64,000 nt of DNA, taken from NCBI RefSeq assembly GCF_020283565.1, contig NC_060065.1, positions 34,956,409 to 35,020,408 of the forward strand, written 5' to 3'. Positions 55,501-64,000 of the stretch are shown here, piece by piece (positions within the stretch are counted from its first letter, which is position 1; every line of letters starts with the position of its first letter). A model generated the notes under the pieces. The model was not told the DNA's origin. It saw only the letters and a list, made by a program, of their open reading frames with translations, and did no database searches. This DNA is from Trifolium pratense (taxonomy: Eukaryota > Streptophyta > Magnoliopsida > Fabales > Fabaceae). The position numbers were made by a program, and so were the translations under genes.

Positions 55501-58500
55501 GGGGTGATTGAGAAAGAGGGTATCTTGGGATTTGATTGGAAAGGGGCCAGTTTGGCATTACGGAGGTGCAGACCCTCGAAGTTCTGCGGTATCATTCTTG
55601 TAATCAAAGGGGTTTTCCCTACTTCCTTATTATATATCAGTTGGTTTCTATCACTGGTATCAGAGCACTTCTGATCCGGGACAAGAAACATAAAATAGAA
55701 ATGGAGTCGTCATTGAGAACAGAAGGAACGCTTGATATTTTGCATGAAGCGTTGAAAGTACTTAGAGATTGGAGAAGAGAACTCAAAGAATTACGACTAT
55801 CTATACCAATCTTTGAGGGAAGGGATGTTGCTGGGTGGATGATCAAGGTTGAGAAATATTTTGATGCAGGAAGTGTGTGCAAAGAGGTAGATCAAATACC
55901 GGCAGTTGCGCAATGGATGAGTGGTGGAGCCATCACATTGTACCAACTATGGGTTTCGGCCAATCCAATTGCAACTTGGGGAAATTTCAGAGGCAATTCT
56001 CAAGCAGTTTGGGCCAGAAACTGATTCGGTAGAGAATCATGAACCAAGATTGGTTTTGAAATCAAGAAAAGCATTAAGGAATCAGAACATCCATGGTCGG
56101 AAAACAGAGCGCAAAGAAGAGAACCCCAATAAAAAAGGAGGCCGAAAGTTCGCTAGTGAAGGGGAAGGGTCAGTGGCTGAGAAGAGAAAAGCAACTTCTT
56201 GCATGTTGGCTGTATTTCCGCCGACAAAACCACCAGACAAGGGTATTGTTGTATGTCACAGTCACACAACAATGATGAAGAGGTTCAACACGTTCACCAA
56301 CTTACAGGGGAACGCCAACAAATGCCACTGCAATAATTCCAAAATGTTTCGTGATTTCTCCTCCCAACCGTGGGACCCTGGGGGGTGAAATTAGGCTGCA
56401 GGATTGTGCCAACGTTTCTGTTTTAAATGTCAGTAAAGTAGTTTTGTAATTGTTTTTTATTTTAATCGCCTTGAGGACAGGGCGATAGTTTAGGGGGGGA
56501 GTATTGTTAGATATGGGCCTTAATTAGGATAGAAATAATAGTGGGCCTTGTTTATTAATATTAGTAGGCAGTTTAATCATTAGTAGGCAATTTTAATTAT
56601 TAATAAGCAGTTATTATAGAAAATAACTGCATTGGAATAGGAATAGATAATACTTAATAAATAGAAGGGGTGATTGAGAAAGAGGGTATCTTGGGATTTG
56701 ATTGGAAAGGGGTCAGTTTGGCATTAGGGAGGTGCAGACCCTCGAAGTTCTGCGGCATCATTCTTGTAATCAAATGGATTTTCTCTACTTCCTTATTATA
56801 TATCAGTTGGTTTCTATCATGTACTAGCTCCGCCCCTCTTTATAAACACTCTTTAACACTCACAAAAGGGTGCTTATAAAGATGGGCAGACAGAGTAGTT
56901 AAAACTAAGTATATTCTATCTGATTGAAAAGGTATATTCACACAAGTTCTAAATCATTGCAGAAGTCTAACCTTTGCAATCTCAAGTATTAAGTGTATAT
57001 TATTAGGGAAACGCTGTAAAAGATCAGCAAATAGTTCCAAGCCACCTGCCAGAAATGGAAATGGAAACAGAGTAAGACTGTGTGCACAGGAGTGTGAGTG
57101 TCAGACACACATCACAGAAATAGTACAAACTAGTAAACTACAAAGTATAAACAACTAAACAAAATCTCTTTCTTCATTAAAACTTTAAAAGCATTGATCA
57201 ATACAAGAGAACAAGGTAATACTGTAAAAATGAGTCACGTAAACAATGGAACAATGTAGAGTAGGGTATTTCATTTCGTATACTATAGGTGTGAGAAATT
57301 GGTCCAAGGGCTATGCATGCCCATATAACAGATAGTTTAGAAATAAAATCCTATAGCTCCAACACACACACACACACATTGAATCATACAACCCCATATA
57401 CGATATAATATCTCACCTTTGTAATCATTTGAAGAGATGCAACACTGAGCTTCAACATAGCGCTGGCAAGTAAAGGGAAAAATTAATCAAAACTTGCCAA
57501 GTTTCAACGGTTCTGGTGGTATAAAACACAATCCATGAAACAGATGATGCCAAATTTAAAAGACACTTCAATCCACATTCATGAAGAAACAAATTTCGAA
57601 TTTTCCAATGCCTGTCTTTTTTTTTTTTTTTTTAAGAAGCTAAATTAGCCTACCCGAATTGGCACCGGAGAGAATCGAACCTCAGACCTCAAGAGAAGCA
57701 CACTCCCAGGTCCCAAGCCAATACCAATCCACCAACCCAAGTGGGTTTTCCAATGCCTGTCTTTATGGTCATTATCTTTAGCAGATAAGATCATGTGATA
57801 TAGAATGCATGCCCCCTTGGAGAGGTTGATGTACATTTACAATTTTACAGGCCAATTGCAAAATTTATAGTAGATGCTATTAATTCTCAAAATAAATAAA
57901 AAATTGGATTTTATTATTTACGAATATCATTTGATTTGAAGGTATTCATTTGACCTAAGAAACACAAGGGGATAAATCAGGATTATCCAACACTCCTTCA
58001 GAAGGAAAAAAAAAACTATCCTAAATTTTTTAAGTTGTTTAACTATGATTTCTTCAAAATGTCATCTATGATTGTTTATATCTCTAATATGTCACCTCAT
58101 GTAAAAGCCCTTTCAACGTGAAGGTTTGATTGAAGCAGACTGAAATTCAATTTATGTGAGAACAATGGGGGGAGCAAAGATCCAAATATCGACCACTGGG
58201 TTAGAGAGGCTTTGTTACAATGTCAAGAGTTAACTATCCTAAAAGCTTACGTTTTTATGAGGACGCTTACAGCAAGTTTCATCAGGTATTTCAACAAAGA
58301 AAAGCATTGAGGAAGTATAACAAATCAAATGCATCACCCCACGTCATATCATGGATAGAAAACAAAGAACATCACCCTTATTATTATGTACAACTTACTT
58401 GAAGCCAACGACTTGAGTCGGTATGATCAAATGGAGCCCTCCCACTTCTATTTAGAGTCTGAAATTAAATGTTTGTGCACCAATTACGTTCTTGGAAATC

Positions 58501-61500
58501 TTACAAATTGATCCAGAATTCAAAATGAAAGTAACGAGTTATTAAAAACTAAAAAGTTCTCAATTCATTAGTAGATCGATGGATCATGTTGGGTAGTGGC
58601 TAAGGGCTGAATCTTTCAGTTTGACAAATTTCTTTCTGCTTTTATTATCAACAAACCTGAGGAAACAATGAAATTATGTCCTTTGCAGTAGATCCTAGTT
58701 CTGATAAAGCAGTGATAGCTTCAAGTATAAAAGGGCAATGTCTGGCAAAAGAAAACACAAAATCCAATTTAAAATCCAGTAGCAAATGAATAATAGACCA
58801 TAAAAAATATGCATATTCACACAAAGGAAAAAATAGCTCATAGCAAGTCATCAATTCCACAAGTACATAACAGTTTTAATACTGCCTAAAGTGATTATAT
58901 GAGCTTTAAGAGAGAAATCAAGCCCTGCAGGACAGCTCAAGGGAAGATTTCTGCCCTGGTATCCAATATCAAAATGCCATGGCTTCTTTTGTACTTCAGC
59001 AGGTTTGTCAATGAATTAAAAATATGCCTAGCTAGGACAGTAAAAAAATAATTTGTCGCTGAATGGACAACAATATAAACATGTATTTGACAGGAGCTAA
59101 TGCTATCAGTTCATTCATAAGGATGCTGGTGGGCATATTACGACATATAAAATGAATCCATGACAGCATTTAACGAGAATCTATCGGTGCCACATCAAAG
59201 GATCATTCTGTGTAAGAGAAATTTACTTAACAAACCTTAGGCATTCTTTGTAAATAGCAACAGCAGCTCGACTATGTCTAGAAATTCGATATAGCTTTCC
59301 TAATAACAAATTCATCGGTAAATTTCTAGCTTTGCTTGGAATTCCTTCCATCTGTGATGTGAATGTGACACAAACAACTAATGAGGAACGAACAAATTGA
59401 AAAGAAACGGACAGCATAATGCAAAATTTTATAACCTTTATTTGTCATTAAAACTGCCAGTGAGAACTGACAAAATATACATAATACAGCTATTTAAGGC
59501 CAATTATTTCCATGGATAATCCCTATATACAAAGAGAACCAGCATCCCTTCGCATCAAAGTATACCCACATGAAAATTTATAATATTTTTTAAAAACAGT
59601 TAATTGGTAACCATTCTCTTGAATTCAGTCTATAAAAGGACAGACAAAGATAACAACCATACCTCAACTAGAGCTGCTTTGTTCTCATTTAGAAAACAGT
59701 GACATGATGCAATTTTGAACTTCACCTGTTAAAGTTATTAGAGAATGAAAAGCAAACATCATGAACAACCCTTAAAAGCACATCAAAAGCAAATCCAACT
59801 ATCGTGAATTAGATAAACACAACAACTCACCTCATTTTCATTGATGACTGATATATTGCAAGAATTTGGAGAAGAAGACCTATTTGACGTCAATGAAGTC
59901 CGAGCAGATGACATGTTCTGTTTCGGAATCATCTTGTAGTATTGTAAAGCTTGCTTATAGGTATGCTGTTCATAAACATAAAAAGATCATAATTAATAAG
60001 ACTTCACCACTCCCCAAACATATTTATTTCCTTTTTCAATTACCCATTTCAGTAAAGCTTTAAGAAAACATAGTAAACACATAAGCATGAACTTGTTTGG
60101 ATTGACTCATTTTAGCTTATCTATTGGCATAAGCACTTGTGATACTATTTGAGAGAGCTTATGGAATCAACTTACGATATGTTCAATTGTTCATAAGCTG
60201 TTTTCAACTTATTTCCATAGGATAACTTGTGAAAACAACTTATGGCCTGAGATAGTATTAGAAGCGAGAGAGAAGAGAGAAGAGAGAGAATTGTGATTCA
60301 TTGAATGTTGAAAAGTTAGTTACAACTGAATGTGATTCCTGTCTTATATAGGAATCAGAAACTAACTAAGAGATATTTCTAGAAGCATGTATTTCAAAGC
60401 TAAACTGAGCTAGGCTATGTATTAATACTATATATCTCTAATATTCCCTTGCAGAAGCTGAGCTTGGCTTGAGTAATTGTTGCATGTTTTCCCTTCCTTA
60501 GACCTTATCATACTACAAAATTAGCTTATAGGTCTCAAGAGTGTGTTTTTCTTGGCTATTCCTCTACCTATAAAGGTTATAAGTGCCTAAGTCCTGAGGG
60601 TCGTGTATATATATCCAAAGATGTGTTGTTCAATGAACAAAGGTTTCCCTATCCTTCTCTTTTCTCCAACACCAAATCCATCAATCCTAATCCCACACCT
60701 ACTGTTTACACTTCTCCCTCACATGTCACTCTCCATCTTCCCACCCAAACTATAAATTCACCCACCCAACACCAAGATATACCCACTCCCACTCAAGATA
60801 CACCTAGTCAGTCTCCAGTTTTCTGTCCTGCACCTCTCACTACTGTTTACCATACTCCTGGCCCTCCTTCACCTCCTACCCCACCACCATCAACATCATC
60901 ATCCTTTAATTCTGTCACTAGCTCTCCTCCCATACAAACATCTAATGCTTCCCAACATATATTTTCTCCCTCCCCAACAGATGAGTCTATTCATGTCTCA
61001 CCCTCACCATCCCCTCAACCCTTGCCTACCAAGAAACCTCATGTCCCCCACCACATGCTCACCAGGTCCAAAACCAAAAATAATCCTACTGTCCTTGTAA
61101 CTCACATTGAACCAACCAGTGTTAAACAGGCACTCCAGTCTTCTCATTGGGTTACTGCTATGAAGGAAGAGTATGATGCTCTCCTTAGAAATAATACATG
61201 GACCTTGGTTGCTCCTCCTGCTCATAAACAGCCTATAGGGTGCAAATGGGTGTTTAGAGTTAAAGAGAATCCGGATGGAACTATTCACAAGTACAAGGCC
61301 AGGCTTGTAGCTAAAGGCTTCCATCAACAAGCTGGTTCTGACTTCACTGAAACTTTCTCTCCGGTAGTGAAGCCAGTTACTGTAAGAACTGTTTTAACTA
61401 TGGCTGTGTCAAATAAATGGCCTGTACAGCAAATAGATGTGAATAATGGCTTTTTGAATGGGATTCTAGAAGAGGAGGTTTATATGCAACAGCCACATGG

Positions 61501-62464
61501 CTTTGAGGCCTCAGATAAAACTCTGGTTTGTAAGCTTAATAAAGCTTTATATGGTCTTAAACAGGCACCAAGGGCCTGGTTTGATAGGCTGAAGGCTGCT
61601 CTCATTGGTTATGGGTTTAAGGCAAGCAAGTGTGATCCTAGTCTATTCATGATCAAAACTGGCACCTTGCATTTAATTATCTTAGTATATGTTGATGACA
61701 TAATCATCACAGGCAGCTCTCTACATCATATTCAGCAACTTATTTCAAAGCTAAACTGAGCTAGGCTATGTATTAATACTATATATCTCTATATTACTAT
61801 ATATCTCTAATAGATAGCTTATGGAAACAACATATGATATGTTCATAAGTTGTTTTCAACTTATTCTATAAGTTATGAGCTCTCTAGGATAACTTGTGAA
61901 AACAACTTATAGCGTATATGTAAACAGCTTGACAATATTTTCATCTTTTCTTATATAAAATAACTTCATAAGATAAGTACATGTGTCATAAGCGCTTAAT
62001 TAAGATGTTTATCCAAACATGCTCATAGTTTCCAACTGCAAATTCAAAAGAAAGAGATAGCACAGTATCTTACAATAGCTCTACGATACTCTCTTTCGCA
62101 GTAGAATGAATCACCAAGTAGCACCTACACAAAAACAAATGACATAAGAACTTCAATGAACTTGTCAAAAATTGAAAATTCAAACAAAAAAAAGGAATTT
62201 TGCAGAGACCAAGCTTTCAGTTTTGAGGTGAGGAGAAGATTCAGTATTTGCAGCTGGTGAAGAAACAAGAAAACAACCCTGTTGTTAAAAACACAAACTT
62301 TCATCAAACCCAATTGAATAAATCGAAAAAGAACAATTTTTGCCGTGGAATCAAATTTGAAATGCAAAAAAAAGAAGAGGGAAAATAGGTTTTACGAGCA
62401 TCTGAGCGGAATTGTAGAGTCCATTTTCGAGAAGAGTTGCGATTTGATCCTTGGGAACTTCCAT
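52588..62464 (-). CDS. APC7: Anaphase-promoting complex/cyclosome subunit 7 (APC7), 18 exons
   Basis: Exons on the minus strand, by eye: 62464-62396, 62278-62210, 62124-62074, 59965-59831, 59725-59663, 59351-59236, 58741-58657, 58458-58399, 57462-57417, 57045-56972, 54994-54944, 54845-54645, 54557-54513, 54402-54309, 54149-54004, 53916-53687, 52946-52886, 52674-52588. All junctions fit GT-AG and the frame is continuous for 560 residues, near the roughly 560 of the Arabidopsis protein. It starts MEVPKDQIATLLENGLYNSA and continues with tetratricopeptide repeats (for example YEDALRY-type helices, YLGAALALAELHVIEGRNGD, HYQAALRLNPQNEAAKRGL). It ends in an acidic tail EEDEDNDVEDGDGD. APC7 is a scaffold in the TPR arm of the APC/C ubiquitin ligase, which degrades cyclins and securin in the nucleus. 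Introns 3, 8 and 10 hold transposons, but the coding exons look intact. Confidence 0.95.
53130..53480 (-). repeat. LTR-like fragment in APC7 intron 16
   Basis: Sequence of transcript-like character (GGCCCATTTTGGGATTGTTA, then CAATAAAGCTCTCTTCTATT) that differs from the AT-rich intron around it. It reads like a U3-R piece of an LTR. No boundaries or partner were found. Confidence 0.25.
55332..55653 (+). repeat. Left LTR of the intron-10 element
   Basis: 322 bp, TG...CA ends. Slightly longer than its partner because of a few small indels. Confidence 0.9.
55701..56388 (+). pseudogene. Gag-like relic of Ty3/gypsy type
   Basis: From the Met at 55701 (MESSLRTEG) the frame gives IPIFEGRDVAGWMIKVEKYF at about residues 34-53, the classic plant Ty3/gypsy Gag pattern (FEG-D--GW----E-YF). 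After about 80 residues the similarity continues in another frame (NFRGNSQAVWARN ends one; the other begins near 55921 with a Lys-rich tail), so it is frameshifted. No protease, reverse transcriptase or integrase follows. Confidence 0.65.
56505..56819 (+). repeat. Right LTR of the intron-10 element
   Basis: 315 bp, preceded by a purine tract (TAGGGGGGGAGTAT). Matches the left LTR with scattered substitutions such as GGGGTCAG for GGGGCCAG. Confidence 0.9.
57620..57745 (-). mobile_element. SINE in APC7 intron 8
   Basis: On the minus strand it reads CCCACTTGGGTTGGTGGATT, then GGTTCGATTCTCTCCGGTGC (B box) and an A tail. It is flanked by a perfect 19-bp duplication beginning TTTTCCAATGCC at 57601-57619 and 57746-57764, proof of LINE-assisted insertion. 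It lies in the same orientation as APC7. Confidence 0.92.
60256..61812 (+). mobile_element. Internally deleted Ty1/copia element in APC7 intron 3
   Basis: The left LTR (60256-60443, TATTAGAAG...CTCTAATA) is complete. The right LTR is truncated, starting about 61740 and ending at 61812. It is flanked by the duplication GATAG (60251-60255 and 61813-61817). Inside is part of pol only. The reverse-transcriptase frame runs directly into LTR sequence at TATTTCAAAGCTAAAC, which also occurs in the left LTR near 60390, so the deletion appears to have joined at that shared stretch. It lies opposite to APC7. Confidence 0.85.
60515..61759 (+). pseudogene. Copia integrase C-terminus / reverse transcriptase fragment
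   Basis: An open frame from about 60515 (LAYRSQECVFLGYSSTYKGY, the end of the copia integrase region), through a Pro/Ser/Thr-rich linker, to the reverse transcriptase: [66 protein letters not shown] and LVYVDDIIITGSS. It ends at ISKLN where deletion fused it to LTR sequence. DVNNGFLNG replaces the usual DV--AFL-G. There is no RNase H, protease or gag, so it is inactive on its own. Confidence 0.9.
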
Positions 62465-62882
62465 TGTTGAACGCGCTTAATAAAAATCGCTTTTCACTAC
62501 TCAAACTGCTTTTTCTTCAACTTGATTCGATGCAAATAGTAACACTAATTAAAAGGGTTTTTGCTTTTTTTTTTTTTTTTCTTTTCTAATTTGAATTCGA
62601 TATTGTCCTTTTTTTTATATTTCCTGTGACGAATTTGAATTGAAATATCTTAAAAAATAAATAAATAAATAAAAAACATGAGACCTGTGGAATTTCTTCT
62701 TTCAACAACAAAGACCTATATTTTCTAAAATCCATTTTATTATAATTATAATAAGATAAGATAAGATTCTTTTCTTTCTTTTTTGTCAACTATAAGTTAA
62801 TCTATTACTAATTATTATTAATATATTAAAATTAATTACCGCCAAAGTTACTAATTTATCCTTATTGCTTTTAATCACGTTG
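62465..62882. other. Upstream region of APC7
   Basis: 5' flank of APC7, with poly-T/poly-A runs and no clear TATA box, as is common for housekeeping genes. No other gene. Confidence 0.4.
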
Positions 62883-63180
62883 TAAATTTTATATCCTTCA
62901 TTGTAATTTCACTAAAAAAATTAATAAAACAATATATATAAAGAATATAAAATAAATTAAAAAAAAATGCTTAAAAATAGAAACAAAATAGATTATAGAT
63001 TGGAACAAAACAGAACAATTTATACTCGTAAAAATAGCAACAAAACAGATTAATTTGATCAGCTCAATAATCTATTAAAAGAAAAAATAAAATAAAATAG
63101 TCAATAAAAAAAATTATAGAAAAATAAGATGAATATGCATAAAATTATGAATATTGAAATAGAAACATAAATAATATTTT
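62883..63180. repeat. Fragment resembling the interior of the hAT element
   Basis: TTTTATATCCTTCATTGTAA and GCTTAAAAATAGAAACAAAA, then AGATTATAGATTGGAACAAA, match 40800-40900 in order. No ends or target duplication are visible. Confidence 0.5.
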
Positions 63181-63527
63181 TCTTTAAAAAAAAAATACTA
63201 TTAACTATTAATAATAATAATAATAGTATAATAAAGTTAATTACTATCAGATTTATTAAATTATCCTAAATATTTCTAATTAAATTTCTACTTTTTATTA
63301 AAAAAATATACACGGGACTATTATTTGTGACGGATACATAAAAAATTGGATAATTTATCATTGATAATTATAATCAAATTTATTTATTTAATAAGTTTTA
63401 CAAAAAATAACACAATAGTTTAACTTATATTTTAACAATATTATATAATAAATTTTTTAATATTTTATTATAAATAAATTTTCTACCATAATATAATGAC
63501 AAACTTAAATATCGAATAAAAGTCAAT
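63181..63527. other. AT-rich, nothing coding
   Basis: May be the body of the Helitron-like element whose 3' end follows. No 5' end was identified. Confidence 0.3.
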
Positions 63528-63559
63528 GACTCGTGCGAATGCACGGGTCTTTAAACTAG
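63528..63559 (+). mobile_element. Helitron-like 3' terminus
   Basis: A GC-rich hairpin GACTCGTGC-GAAT-GCACGGGTC (63528-63549), then TTTAAA and CTAG followed by T. A hairpin shortly before CTRR is the 3' end signature of plant Helitrons. The 5' TC end could not be located. Confidence 0.45.
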
Positions 63560-64000
63560 TTATTAGTAAAAAAAATTAGAAAATTCACATATTTTCTCTC
63601 ATTTTTGCTAGATAAATATTATTGTAATAATTCATTTCAATAACAAATAACATCATCGATAGGGTGGGATGGGTAGCTGAACTTGTTAAGTTAGTTGAGA
63701 TAACATAGCTAAGGGTTAAAGGAGTTGGAGGTTCGGTGTTTAAATTATGGAAAAGAGAAAAACTAACCTAACATTGTAATATACTAACAATTTGTTATTC
63801 AAAATAAAATATATCTCATATCTTTTTTCATATTATATAGGGAAATGATGTTTACCACGACATGAAACAATAACGAAAAACGTCAAGGTTAATATGAATA
63901 ACAACTGCAATATTTATCTCTCTCAAAACCAAAATCAATCTTGCTCTATTATATATTATTGAAATACATAGTGATTGTTTATATAGAAACAAAATGATTG
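63560..64000. other. Intergenic end of window
   Basis: Contains a SINE-like stretch at about 63660-63760 (GGTGGGATGGGTAGCTGAAC, then GGAGGTTCGGTGTTTAAATT) with B-box resemblance. No gene. Confidence 0.3.

Larger units (their letters stand above)
55332..56819 (+). mobile_element. Small non-autonomous LTR retrotransposon in APC7 intron 10
   Basis: LTRs at 55332-55653 and 56505-56819 (TGTTAGATATGGGCC start, TTTCTATCA end, about 95 percent alike by eye). They are flanked by the perfect 5-bp duplication TGTAC (55327-55331 and 56820-56824). A primer site TGGTATCAGAGC at 55655-55666 is complementary to initiator tRNA-Met. A G-rich polypurine tract lies just before LTR2. Only a gag relic is inside. 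At 1.49 kb it is a mini-element that must have used enzymes from another element. It lies opposite to APC7 transcription. Confidence 0.92.
60094..62019. mobile_element. MITE in APC7 intron 3, split by a copia fragment
   Basis: Outer ends TGTTTGGATTGACTCATTTT and TGTTTATCCAAACA match the kelch-intron MITE. The middle has duplicated CAACTTAC/CAACATATGATATGTTC and GATAACTTGTGAAAACAACT words, so the central part is present twice. The copia derivative at 60256-61812 interrupts it. Confidence 0.75.

Noticed and set aside
1..64000. CRISPR arrays, operons, ribosome binding sites, rRNA or tRNA genes
   Set aside because: None seen. The window is plant nuclear DNA, and the B-box-like motifs belong to SINE-like repeats, not to complete tRNA genes.

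Overview
The window looks like nuclear DNA of a flowering plant, most likely a legume near Medicago or Trifolium. The grounds are strong AT-richness, genes split into many short GT-AG exons, plant-only families (CC-type glutaredoxins, an S-RNase-like gene, an F-box relic, APC7) and a dense mix of plant transposons. The legume placement is inference from repeat style and gene flavour; no species can be proven from the sequence alone.

Layout. Positions 1-14 kb hold one intact CC-type glutaredoxin gene (minus strand, 4187-4495) in repeat-rich DNA: SINE-like copies, a Stowaway MITE, an RNase H relic and a nested pair of terminal-inverted-repeat elements. Positions 14.4-15.3 kb hold the start of a replication-protein-A-like gene that appears broken. 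Positions 15291-27545 are one complete, very young Sirevirus-type Ty1/copia retrotransposon on the minus strand. Its two LTRs appear to differ only in one homopolymer, and it is flanked by the 5-bp target duplication GACGA. It carries gag, pol, a 908-residue extra (envelope-position) ORF and a small antisense ORF. Positions 27.5-39 kb hold an F-box relic, two related Mutator-like elements, and an inverted duplication of a broken S-RNase-like gene. A second CC-type glutaredoxin gene (plus strand) sits at 39114-39422. Positions 40-45 kb are transposon territory (hAT element, MITE, foldback, LTR fragment).

Positions 46.3-62.5 kb are the genic end. A 16-exon kelch-repeat/coiled-coil gene (plus, 46322-51214) converges on an 18-exon gene for APC/C subunit 7 (minus, 62464-52588). 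I placed both exon sets by eye from splice sites and reading-frame continuity; they give about 704 and 560 residues. APC7 introns have absorbed a gag-bearing mini LTR element, a SINE, and a copia deletion derivative that sits inside a MITE. The last 1.5 kb is AT-rich and ends in a Helitron-like 3' terminus.

The ordinary genes are not an operon and have no evident joint function. The two glutaredoxins are members of one regulatory family that acts with TGA transcription factors. The most unusual features are the inverted S-RNase-like duplication, which could make hairpin RNA; the antisense SUMO-interaction-motif ORF and the unexplained third ORF of the Sirevirus; and the CGIS active site of the first glutaredoxin.
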